DNA of 14,508 nucleotides. Origin: an uncultured Eubacterium sp. (lineage in GTDB: Bacteria > Bacillota > Clostridia > Lachnospirales > Lachnospiraceae). This document shows, piece by piece, positions 1 to 7,110 of this stretch. The stretch covers positions 1 through 14,508 of the forward strand of contig CAJUIH010000094.1 in NCBI GenBank assembly GCA_910586045.1. Direction: 5' to 3'. Every line of letters starts with the position of its first letter. Positions within the stretch are counted from its first letter, which is position 1. The notes beneath the pieces were generated by a model, which saw only the letters and a program-made list of their open reading frames with translations, ran no database searches and was not told where the DNA came from. A program made the position numbers and the translations under genes.

Positions 1-791
1 CCAAATGTCGTAAAGGGAAAAAACTAACGCAAGCACAGTTGGCAGAAAAACTGAATATTACAGACCGGGCGGTATCTAAATGGGAAACAGGCAAAAGTAT
101 GCCCGATTCCTCTATCATGTTAGACCTTTGCGAAATATTGGGAATCACTGTAAACGAGTTGTTAAGCGGGGAGGAAATTGCCATGGAAAGTTATGAAAAA
201 AAGGCAGATGAAAATTTGATTGCCTTGAAAAGAAAAGATGAAAATAGCATGACAAAGAATGTGATTAATTCCATTCTATTTTCAGTAACACTTTTGATAG
301 GGGTTATGGTATGTCTTATCTGTAATATTGCAGTATCCGGCAGTTTAACATGGTCACTGATCCCGGTCAGTTCCATTGTTTTTGCATGGATCATATCTTT
401 TCCAAGCATCATGCTGGGAAAGAGGGGAATCATGGTAAGTTTGCTATCGTTCAGCGTTTTTATTTTTCCGTATTTATTTTTATTAAGCCGCTTGATAAAG
501 GCAAAAGAAATATTTTCAGTTGGCGTTGTTGTGGCAATCGCTTCCATCGTTTTCCTATGGATCATAGTTGCGGTTTTTCATCGCATTGGGAAAACAAGAA
601 AATTGACTGCTTTCGGAATGATTTTTTTATTGGCTATTCCATTTCTGTTTATCATCAATATCATGCTGTCAAAAATGTTAGCAGAGCCTATTCTTGATAT
701 TTGGGATATGCTGTCTATCTTTATCCTGTTAATATTGGCGTTCGTTTCTTTTATTTGCGGCTACGCTAAGAAAAAAAGATTGATGAAATAA
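1..791 (+). CDS. XRE-family HTH regulator with C-terminal membrane domain (5' partial)
   Basis: The reading frame is open from the window edge (first full codon at 3) to TAA at 789-791, so the true start lies upstream; the TTG at 39 sits inside the helix-turn-helix and is not a start. The first ~55 visible residues form a classic XRE/Cro HTH: TQAQLAEKLNITDRAVSKWE, then GKSMPD and a leucine-rich helix ending in LLSGE. A charged linker follows, then about six hydrophobic segments, the last ending in KKKRLMK. Known of the family: such proteins are Firmicutes DNA-binding regulators tethered to the membrane, often next to the transporter genes they control. The likely role is transcriptional control in response to a membrane signal; the ligand and targets cannot be seen because the upstream neighbours are outside the window. 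Base composition is visibly more AT-rich than in the minus-strand genes downstream. Confidence 0.88.
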   Translation, partial: KCRKGKKLTQAQLAEKLNITDRAVSKWETGKSMPDSSIMLDLCEILGITVNELLSGEEIAMESYEKKADENLIALKRKDENSMTKNVINSILFSVTLLIGVMVCLICNIAVSGSLTWSLIPVSSIVFAWIISFPSIMLGKRGIMVSLLSFSVFIFPYLFLLSRLIKAKEIFSVGVVVAIASIVFLWIIVAVFHRIGKTRKLTAFGMIFLLAIPFLFIINIMLSKMLAEPILDIWDMLSIFILLILAFVSFICGYAKKKRLMK

Positions 792-970
792 CAAGAGAGA
801 CTTTATACAGACAGCAAAACCAGCCGGAGAAGCAAATAGTAAAATGGCGTAACTTTATCAGATTATTTCTTTGCAGTTCCTAATTTAATTGTAATCCACC
901 TAATAATCAGTCTTTGCGGAAAATAACAAAATTGTTGTATTGCACTTTTCTGGTTTATCCAGGGTAGAAT
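792..970. other. Non-coding AT-rich stretch, nothing recognised
   Basis: This spacer between the regulator stop and the 55-bp repeat is AT-rich. I found no convincing ORF, promoter or intrinsic terminator. The only small hairpin is CTGG-TTTAT-CCAG near 949-961, with a 4-bp stem and no T-run, which is too weak to call. Confidence 0.5.
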
Positions 971-1025
971 ATTACGATTACGTATAGGATATCAGTTGTA
1001 AAGCCTGCAAAGATTAGCTGAGAGA
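971..1025 (+). repeat. 55-bp dispersed repeat, copy 1
   Basis: The block begins ATTACGATTACGTATAGGAT and matches 12181-12235 in the same orientation at 49 of 55 positions. The first 20 bases and the ten bases AGATTAGCTG are identical. Similarity stops abruptly at the left edge (971). The right end overlaps the start of the inverted repeat at 1017. The family is not one I can name. It could be the conserved end of a MITE-like element or a conserved structured RNA. Confidence 0.8.
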
Positions 1026-1253
1026 GACGGTTTGCCCGGTTCGCCGGCGGCTTTGGAAGAATGCCTAGAAGCCCTTAGTATTCTGCCCGGTATCCTAAGG
1101 GGCGAAGCCAAGCGGCGCCTTTAGCCACTGGCGAAAGCCAGGGCGAATTAGGCGCCGCGACCGGGGCAGGCCGTTATGCATATTGCAGAATAATTAGGGC
1201 TTCTTGGTATTCTGGAAGGCTGCCGGCAAGCCGGGCAAACCGTCTCTCCCAGC
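1017..1253. repeat. 237-bp imperfect inverted repeat / long hairpin element
   Basis: Nested pairings are visible. 1022-1039 pairs perfectly with 1231-1248 (18 bp). 1040-1065 pairs with 1206-1230, with a few mismatches and wobbles. 1067-1086 pairs with 1185-1204 (18 of 20). 1112-1120 pairs perfectly with 1150-1158 (GCGGCGCCT / AGGCGCCGC). 1124-1132 pairs with 1137-1144 around a GAAA tetraloop at 1133-1136, with one bulged A. The element lies between convergent genes, ending 25 bp past the stop of the ABC-class ATPase gene. It could be a MITE, a structured RNA or a read-through barrier for both strands. I see no long T-run, so it is not a standard intrinsic terminator. Confidence 0.85.
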
Positions 1254-1278
1254 GTCCGGCAAGCCAAAAAGCAACGCC

Positions 1279-2991
1279 CTATATCCGCAGCGCCCTGCAG
1301 CGGTTCATACATGCATAAATTTCCTGAACCCGCGGCACAGCCAGGTTGCATGGCAGGTACCGGCTCTCACAAACAGACCCGATCCCCTTTTCCTCCACGA
1401 TCTGCTCCAGCAGCTCCGCAACGGACTGCAGATCCTTTTTACCGTCAAACAGCCGCTGCCTGGCATATTTTACCATATAGCCGAGCGCCATTGTCTGCTC
1501 GCTGTCTACAAGCTGCTCGACATAACGCAGTTCAATGGTATCCCGGTCAATCGATACCGCGTCTTTTCCCATACCCTTGACTTTCATCCGGTCGTTTTGG
1601 GCCGCTTTTTGATCCCTCGCAAAACAGCGGTTAAACATAGGATGCGCGCTGGCCGCCAGTTGCGGCCTGTCCTTGGCATAGTCCGCAAAACGGCCCGCTT
1701 CTTCCCTGGCCCGCTGCGTAATCTCTTCCGGTTCGTACTGCATCATCTGGATTACATGGTCTGCCTTATAAAAATAAGACCCGCAGCTTCCGGCAACCAG
1801 AATCGTGGAAATGCCGTACGCAGTATACAATTCTTCGACCCGGTCGATAAACGGCGTAATCGGCTCCATTTCCTGATGCACAACGCGTGCCATCAGTTCA
1901 TCCCGAATCATAAAATTCGTCGCGCTTGTATCCTCATCAATCAAAAACAGACGCGTGCCTGCCTCCATCGCCTCGATCACGTTTGCGGCCTGGGATGTGC
2001 TGCCGCTGGCGTCTTCTGTCCGAAACGCCTTTGTATCCTTTCCGTTCGGCAAGCCGTTGATAAACATGGAAATATCGGTATGCTGGATGCTCCTGCCGTC
2101 CTCTGCACGGATTTTGACAGCCGTATCATCCGTTATTACATATTCCCTGCCGTCTCCCGCAATGTGGTTGTACACGCCGCGTTCGAGCGCTTTTAACAGG
2201 GTGGACTTTCCGTGGTAACCGCCGCCAACAATCAGCGTAACCCCCTGCGGGATGCCCATACCCTCTATGCGGCCTGCGTTTGGCAGTTGAAAAACTACCC
2301 GCATGGAATCCGGCGTACGAAAACGAACCGCCTGCTTCATCGGTCGGTCGGAAATCCCCGACTCACGCGGCAGAATGGAACCGTCTGCCACAAAAGCCGC
2401 TAATCTCTGCTCTTTTAGCTCTTTGCGGATATAATACTGATCCTCGGCAAGTTCCCGTACCGAAGCCAGATGCTTTTGATCCGCCGTTTGATAATAAAAA
2501 GACTTGCGTATACATTCCGGCAGGAAACGAAACAGGATCTTTTCCAATTCTCCCGCGTTAATCGTACGTCCGTTTGCCGGAAACCCAATTTCCAACCGGA
2601 TAAACAAATCTCCCGTATCCGGTGAAATTTCCAATGCGCTGCGTTCCAACACTTCCTGTCCCGGACGGCTGACCGAAATCAGCCCGCTTTTGCCGGAACC
2701 TTTTGCCTGATGCGAATACCGTTCGATTTCTTTTCCAAACCGGCGAATCAGCGCATCCGCCAGCGCAATGCGCGTATGCTTTTTCCCGGTCATCTGCGCC
2801 GGGAATCCGGCTTTTGCGCCGTCTATGCGGATGCTGACCTTAGATGGCGATGCGAACGGGTCGCCCTGTACATGGTCAATGCCCAATACATAGCTGCCAA
2901 ACTGGTAACTGCCTGCTGTATCCTTATACGCCGGATAGCCCCTGTGGTCGATCCGGCGCAAAATTGCCTGTAACTCTTCTGCTCGTTTCAT
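1279..2991 (-). CDS. ABC-class P-loop ATPase (PF09818-like)
   Basis: A 570-residue soluble protein. It carries Walker A GGGYHGKST (residues 256-264), a signature-like ASGSTSQA (328-335) and Walker B LFLIDED (348-354), in the order and spacing of the 'predicted ATPase of the ABC class' family. The N-terminal half contains GSGKSG at about 98-103, a conserved glycine-rich feature of this family rather than the main nucleotide site. No membrane segments are seen and no permease is adjacent, so it is not a transporter subunit. The cellular role of the family is unknown to me. I chose the ATG at 2991 (MKRAEELQAI) because AGGAGG lies 12 bases upstream (3004-3009). The longer frame to 3075 would add a lysine-rich leader overlapping the preceding gene. 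It is last in the minus-strand series, 49 bp after the 138-residue gene. Confidence 0.9.
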   Translation of the reverse strand: MKRAEELQAILRRIDHRGYPAYKDTAGSYQFGSYVLGIDHVQGDPFASPSKVSIRIDGAKAGFPAQMTGKKHTRIALADALIRRFGKEIERYSHQAKGSGKSGLISVSRPGQEVLERSALEISPDTGDLFIRLEIGFPANGRTINAGELEKILFRFLPECIRKSFYYQTADQKHLASVRELAEDQYYIRKELKEQRLAAFVADGSILPRESGISDRPMKQAVRFRTPDSMRVVFQLPNAGRIEGMGIPQGVTLIVGGGYHGKSTLLKALERGVYNHIAGDGREYVITDDTAVKIRAEDGRSIQHTDISMFINGLPNGKDTKAFRTEDASGSTSQAANVIEAMEAGTRLFLIDEDTSATNFMIRDELMARVVHQEMEPITPFIDRVEELYTAYGISTILVAGSCGSYFYKADHVIQMMQYEPEEITQRAREEAGRFADYAKDRPQLAASAHPMFNRCFARDQKAAQNDRMKVKGMGKDAVSIDRDTIELRYVEQLVDSEQTMALGYMVKYARQRLFDGKKDLQSVAELLEQIVEEKGIGSVCESRYLPCNLAVPRVQEIYACMNRCRALRI

Positions 2992-3040
2992 AAACCTTAT
3001 TTTCCTCCTGTATCTCGTATGCAGCATATCATGCCGCGTA

Positions 3041-3457
3041 TTACGGCATCGCTTCCTCTTCTTTTTCTTTTTCAATAAAGTCGCAATAATCCCATCCGCT
3101 TTCCGACCGGAACCGGTAGGCCGCTTTTTCTCCCTTGTATTCCCACGAAAAGCTTCCTTCCATATCCAAAAAAGAATGCGCCGCCGCTATGGCATCCAAA
3201 AATTCCGCCAGGTCCGGGATAAAATCCTGTGCATCCTGCAATGAACTACAGTCATCTTCCCGGATCTTATGTTCGATATACAGCCGCAGCGCAAATTCAT
3301 CCAAATCGCTTTCATCATCCAAAACCGCGCTTTTTAAATATACACTGCGGCAGTTTTGTATTAAATTTTTTACAAATTCCGTGCTCTTATGAATGCGTGA
3401 CTGGCCGATATCTTCGGCTTCCATGTAAATATTGTATTGTGCGGTAAATGCTTCCAT
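3041..3457 (-). CDS. Hypothetical protein, 138 residues, acidic
   Basis: I do not recognise this protein. It is small, soluble and acidic, with no membrane segment or signal peptide. The N-terminal part reads as helical (FVKNLIQNCRSVYLKSAVL). The middle has two acidic helix-like stretches, and the C-terminus ends in a charged tail (IEKEKEEEAMP) preceded by an aromatic patch containing FSWEYKGEKAAYRF. The ATG at 3457 has AAAGGAA about 12 bases upstream. The gene sits 67 bp after the nuclease-like gene and 49 bp before the ABC-class ATPase gene, on the same strand with no visible terminator on either side, so co-transcription is plausible. It might be an accessory, immunity or adaptor protein of the ATPase/nuclease pair; that is inference from position only. 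Confidence 0.7.
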   Translation of the reverse strand: MEAFTAQYNIYMEAEDIGQSRIHKSTEFVKNLIQNCRSVYLKSAVLDDESDLDEFALRLYIEHKIREDDCSSLQDAQDFIPDLAEFLDAIAAAHSFLDMEGSFSWEYKGEKAAYRFRSESGWDYCDFIEKEKEEEAMP

Positions 3458-3524
3458 TCTATTCTATGTTCCTTTCTTTTGTTATTTTATTTTTTGCAGA
3501 TACCCAACCTTTCCTGTATGTATA

Positions 3525-4196
3525 TTAGCGGCACGATACATGCAATTCACAGCAAAATGTATCCCCCTGCCTTGCCATCGGATAATATTCCAACGGAATA
3601 TATTTCCCACCCGCCAGCATACGGTTATTTTGAAAATCTGTCAATACTTTTAATTTTGCCTCTTCTTTTAACAACCACATCTCTACTTTCGTGCGGATCA
3701 ATGTTGGCATATACTGAATTTCCTGCTTTGCTTTTTCAATCTCGTTTTTCTTTTTCACAATCGTATGTTGGATACGGTCTGTTTGTACTTCCCTTGTCAT
3801 ATAACCCACATGCTGTTTTTCTGCGCAATCCAGATAGAGCGCGATCGCGTTCTTATGTTTTATGGATTCTGCAAGCTGTTCCACCAAATGATAAATCACA
3901 TCTTCTCCCCCAACTGTTTTTTTCACATCCAGTACCCAGGATACCGACCGCCCCTGCTCCTCATCAATTACAAATACAAGAAGATCCGCCTTTTTGCCGC
4001 CCCGGTCTTCGACAAAAGGGGGCTTATACTCATTTCCATAAATACCATACTGGCTGCCATTTAAATAAAAATGAATAGAAACCTTATCATTTGTATCCGC
4101 TTCTAAAAACTCTACGGTCTTATTCGAACAAATTTTATATAACCGGCCCGCCAAAACAGGTTTTCCCTGTTTTATAAAATCTGCTTTAATCTTCAT
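3525..4196 (-). CDS. PD-(D/E)XK nuclease-like partner of the upstream AAA ATPase
   Basis: A 223-residue soluble protein starting MKIKADFIKQ. The pattern KKADLLVFVID (Asp71), a short turn, WVLDVKK (Asp90, Lys92) and a following helix with Gln107 has the order and spacing of the PD-(D/E)XK fold: an aspartate at the start of one strand, D-x-K on the next, then a helix with glutamine. A lysine/glutamate-rich, coiled-coil-like helix lies at about residues 146-162. I chose the ATG at 4196: it overlaps the ATPase stop by 11 bases, an arrangement typical of translational coupling, with GGGGA upstream. The longer frame to 4250 only adds residues antisense-free but inside the ATPase gene. Expected role: DNA or RNA cleavage controlled by the ATPase. 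The fold call is by eye; the protein could be another alpha/beta domain. Confidence 0.72.
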   Translation of the reverse strand: MKIKADFIKQGKPVLAGRLYKICSNKTVEFLEADTNDKVSIHFYLNGSQYGIYGNEYKPPFVEDRGGKKADLLVFVIDEEQGRSVSWVLDVKKTVGGEDVIYHLVEQLAESIKHKNAIALYLDCAEKQHVGYMTREVQTDRIQHTIVKKKNEIEKAKQEIQYMPTLIRTKVEMWLLKEEAKLKVLTDFQNNRMLAGGKYIPLEYYPMARQGDTFCCELHVSCR

Positions 4197-5646
4197 CGTC
4201 CATCCCCATCGCCTGCTTTGCTTCTTTCCATAAATCCATCGTACTGTCATTAAATAAACGGAAATCGTATCCGGTATACGGCACTTTTTGAAATTCCAGC
4301 TCTTCTACCATGCTTTGATCCTCTCTGTCATTTCGAAACTGGTACACATGGATTTGCCGGGATACTAACAAGTCTTCGGGCCGCGTGCGGATGCCCCGGT
4401 TTCCGTTTTGTGTGTCATCTATTTGATCGCTGTAGGATAATAAAAGCAGATTGTTGATCTTTGCCGCCATTGTTTCACTATGAGTACTGACCAGCAGCCG
4501 AATCCCTTGATTGTTGAAACGGTTGAGCATTTTGACCATTTCCATCTGCTTTAACGGGTGCATGCTTGTTTCCACTTCATCGTAAAAAATATAATCAATT
4601 TTTTGAGAACACGTCAATGCCTTGATGACCGGAACAATCTCATTTACCATCGAAGACGCCACAAAAACAGGTATCTCCTTTTTCCCGCCTTTTGGCGTAT
4701 ATACGGTTGCATCGCCTTTCTCTGTAATCGTACCGTCAATCAGATGCCCAAAAATAAAATCGATCAGTTTTTTATTTTTTTGGGCCGTTCGCTCGGTATA
4801 GTTATACGTTTGTAAAAATGACAAAAAATCCAGAACTGGTTTGGTGATTCCAGTCACATTTTCATAGGAACCGTCTTCCAAAATCCCGCTGTCCGGCTCG
4901 TCATACAAATCCCAGCTTTCCACGCCCGGCTCTAAATCATCCGCCCAAACAAGGTCTTCCCAAACCTGATTTTGATTTTTAAAATAGTATTTATACAACA
5001 GCATCAAACCCATACGCGACGCCGGAAGAAATAAAAGATCCGATGCGTTTGGAGATGTGATCCCTACAAGTTGTGATAAGACACTGCCGATCTCCATCGT
5101 CTTTATAAAGTTTTTGGGGAAATATTTAAAATATACCTTACTGCTGTAAGATTTTTTTACCGTCCGGCCATTTTGTTTTTCAATTTGAAGCACCCATAAT
5201 TTTTTTTTGTTCTGGACGATCCGCGTCAATTCTTCCACAGAGAGCATATTTCGGCGCGTCAGATCGGCAACCGTTTGATCTGTAAGCAGATAAATTTCAT
5301 AGCTGCAGTCTGCTTTGCCAAATTCCAGTTCGATTTCCTCGATTCCTATCGGGGCATTAAACGTTTTTTCAATAATATCGTAAATCTGGTTATTTAAATC
5401 CTGATTTACCCATTGGTTCAATGCCTCGATTTCTCTCTCTCCTATCGAAAACGCATCGACTCCGCCAATCTGCGGAACTTCGATTGCAGGCGACATTTCT
5501 GACACCCGCTTCATCACCGCGTAAATTAACTCCATCAACTGCGTTTTCCCGCTGTTGTTATTGCCCACAAAAATTGTAAAATTGCTGATATTCACCCTGG
5601 CGTGCCTGATTTTACCAAAATTTTTCACACGAATATATAGATCCAC
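4186..5646 (-). CDS. AAA/ABC-type ATPase of the OLD/AAA_15-AAA_21 group, without TOPRIM
   Basis: A 486-residue ATPase. Walker A is GNNNSGKT (28-35), a signature-like segment FVASSMVNEIVPVIKAL lies at about 328-344, Walker B is DYIFYDEVE (351-359, with Asp356/Glu357) and the H-switch is VSTHSE with His389. The long insert between Walker A and the signature is typical of the overcoming-lysogenization-defect/RecF-like ATPases. No C-terminal TOPRIM nuclease is present; the downstream overlapping gene may supply that activity. The start is GTG at 5644-5646, preceded by GAGAGGGA at a suitable distance; a nearby upstream ATG is out of frame. It lies 93 bp after the endopeptidase stop. ATPases of this kind paired with small nucleases occur in anti-phage systems such as Septu and Gabija; this one does not match a named system that I recognise. 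Confidence 0.9.
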   Translation of the reverse strand: MDLYIRVKNFGKIRHARVNISNFTIFVGNNNSGKTQLMELIYAVMKRVSEMSPAIEVPQIGGVDAFSIGEREIEALNQWVNQDLNNQIYDIIEKTFNAPIGIEEIELEFGKADCSYEIYLLTDQTVADLTRRNMLSVEELTRIVQNKKKLWVLQIEKQNGRTVKKSYSSKVYFKYFPKNFIKTMEIGSVLSQLVGITSPNASDLLFLPASRMGLMLLYKYYFKNQNQVWEDLVWADDLEPGVESWDLYDEPDSGILEDGSYENVTGITKPVLDFLSFLQTYNYTERTAQKNKKLIDFIFGHLIDGTITEKGDATVYTPKGGKKEIPVFVASSMVNEIVPVIKALTCSQKIDYIFYDEVETSMHPLKQMEMVKMLNRFNNQGIRLLVSTHSETMAAKINNLLLLSYSDQIDDTQNGNRGIRTRPEDLLVSRQIHVYQFRNDREDQSMVEELEFQKVPYTGYDFRLFNDSTMDLWKEAKQAMGMDDED

Positions 5647-5739
5647 TTCTGTTTCCCTCTCATTTTACCGCACGCTTCTTTCTGCGTATCCAAAGTTTCT
5701 TTTCATTCACGCTTTCCCGCTTCCATATCCTGGCACACG

Positions 5740-7008
5740 TCACACCAACTGTGTCATCCCGCCTGTCAAAATCCCCTCATTTGCCTCATAAATCCGCGGA
5801 AACTGGCTCATCGGCAAAGGATTGGTTCCAAGCCCGGCTTCGATCGTATAACCCGGACGGTTGTATTCCTGGATAAACCAGTCCTTATAGCCCGCATAAC
5901 CGGATGCCCCCGGCGTAAGTTCCACCGCATAGCCGCTGATCTGCGAAAAATACTGCGCGATCTGGTAGGAATTTTCCGGCTCGTAATCCAGATATTTCCA
6001 GTAAATAACTTCGCCCTGCGTATGATACGCCAAAATCAGTTCAAACTGGCTGCGTTTTGTATATTCATATACCGCCCTGCTCTCCGGCTCGGTAAGCGGG
6101 GCTGTGCCGACATAGTCGCGCGGGGCGGGGGTACGGTATCCCTGCGCATATTTAATCTCCTTTGCATTTTCCCATCCCGCCGGGAACTGGAGGTTTAAAT
6201 CGACGCCCGCAATATTTGCTTTCCACCCCTGCGGAAACGGGATATCCGGATAATCCGCGGCGATTTTGCGCGCCTGCTGTTCATACTGCGTATTGTCCAA
6301 AACACCCGTAACCAGATCCACGCCGTCCGGATTGACCATCGGCAGCAGGGACAGCGTAAATCCATAATACAGCCAAGAAACGCAAACGCCATTTAACTTT
6401 TTCCCCTGTGCAAACGCCTGCGCGTATTCTTCCGCGTACTTTAACAAAACCGGCGTCGTGATCCATTCGTTCGCATGGAAAGCCGCATTGTAAAATACCT
6501 GGCGGCGTCCCTGGCCAATGTGCAGCACAGACAGCTTTTTGCCCATGACGCTGCTTCCGACGGTTTCTTCCCGCAGAAACGGATAGCGTACCAAAAGCCC
6601 CTCCAAAATCCATTCTGTCAGCAGGGAAGAATAATCCACCGCTTCCGCTACAAGCGGAAAATCATACGGCACAATGATCACCGTACCCGGCTGCATCCTC
6701 GCAGGGTCGATCGTAGGGTTCGCCGTCATAAGCCGCCAGATATTGGTACGCATACGGGCAGCGATTTGATAAAAGGTATCTCCCTCGGCCACCCGATAGG
6801 CTGTATATCCCTTTAAATAAGGCAGCAGCAGATCCCACTGCCGCTGCCCTACCGCGCATGGCGCATCTGTGCCCAAAAAAGCCTGCAGGGAAGCGCACGT
6901 TTCCTTGCCAAACATACCGTCCATTTTAGCCGGATATCCCGCACGCGTCAGCGCAAGCTGCACATACTGCACCAAAGTCCCCTGATTCCCCGGATATAAT
7001 TCTTTCAT
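5740..7008 (-). CDS. Peptidoglycan-binding/LysM/M14 gamma-D-glutamyl-L-diamino acid endopeptidase
   Basis: A 422-residue modular cell-wall hydrolase. Residues ~7-63 are a peptidoglycan-binding_1 repeat (QLALTRAGYPAKMDGMFG). Residues ~68-116 are a LysM domain (YRVAEGDTFYQIAARM ... IIVPYDFPL). The rest is an M14 zinc carboxypeptidase fold: His178 and Glu181 in FHANEW, His329 in LAYHTQGE, general base Glu390 in GYTIEAGLG, and the family motif GVDLNLQFPAGW. This matches the ENP1-type enzymes that cut gamma-D-Glu/diaminopimelate bonds in muropeptides. No signal peptide is visible, which fits the known cytosolic/forespore forms or muropeptide recycling. The ATG at 7008 was chosen because TGGAG sits just upstream; the frame to 7077 adds a basic leader with no family similarity. 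It lies 102 bp after the transporter gene. Confidence 0.92.
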   Translation of the reverse strand: MKELYPGNQGTLVQYVQLALTRAGYPAKMDGMFGKETCASLQAFLGTDAPCAVGQRQWDLLLPYLKGYTAYRVAEGDTFYQIAARMRTNIWRLMTANPTIDPARMQPGTVIIVPYDFPLVAEAVDYSSLLTEWILEGLLVRYPFLREETVGSSVMGKKLSVLHIGQGRRQVFYNAAFHANEWITTPVLLKYAEEYAQAFAQGKKLNGVCVSWLYYGFTLSLLPMVNPDGVDLVTGVLDNTQYEQQARKIAADYPDIPFPQGWKANIAGVDLNLQFPAGWENAKEIKYAQGYRTPAPRDYVGTAPLTEPESRAVYEYTKRSQFELILAYHTQGEVIYWKYLDYEPENSYQIAQYFSQISGYAVELTPGASGYAGYKDWFIQEYNRPGYTIEAGLGTNPLPMSQFPRIYEANEGILTGGMTQLV

Positions 7009-7090
7009 ACTCACTCCAGTTTCCGGCAGCCACCGCTTATACCGGAAGCCTTTTTCTATTATTCTATGTCCGTACATGCCGGAATGTGCC

Positions 7091-7109
7091 AGAATATTAT
7101 AAATATTCT
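7091..7109. promoter_or_regulatory. 19-bp palindrome between transporter and endopeptidase genes
   Basis: AGAATATT (7091-7098) and AATATTCT (7102-7109) form a perfect 8-bp inverted repeat with a 3-base spacer. It lies 1 bp past the transporter stop and 82 bp upstream of the endopeptidase start. It contains a TATAAT on the minus strand but no good -35 box. It may be an operator or part of a promoter; the AT-only stem is poor for a terminator. Confidence 0.35.
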
Positions 7110-7110
7110 G

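Noticed and set aside
971..1253. Retron, group II intron or riboswitch
   Set aside because: The stem-loop architecture is suggestive, but there is no reverse transcriptase in the window and I could not match the conserved core of any known RNA class.
1204..2196. Plus-strand open frame of 330 codons
   Set aside because: It is antisense to the ABC-class ATPase gene, lacks any recognisable domain and has a composition (rich in His, Arg, Pro) typical of a shadow frame.
3437..4078. Plus-strand open frame of 213 codons
   Set aside because: It is antisense to the nuclease-like gene, has no ribosome binding site and shows no protein-like domain.
7021..7047. TTCCGG...CCGGAA hairpin followed by a T-run on the plus strand
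   Set aside because: The stem is 6 bp with a 15-base loop, and no plus-strand gene ends here, so it is not a meaningful terminator.
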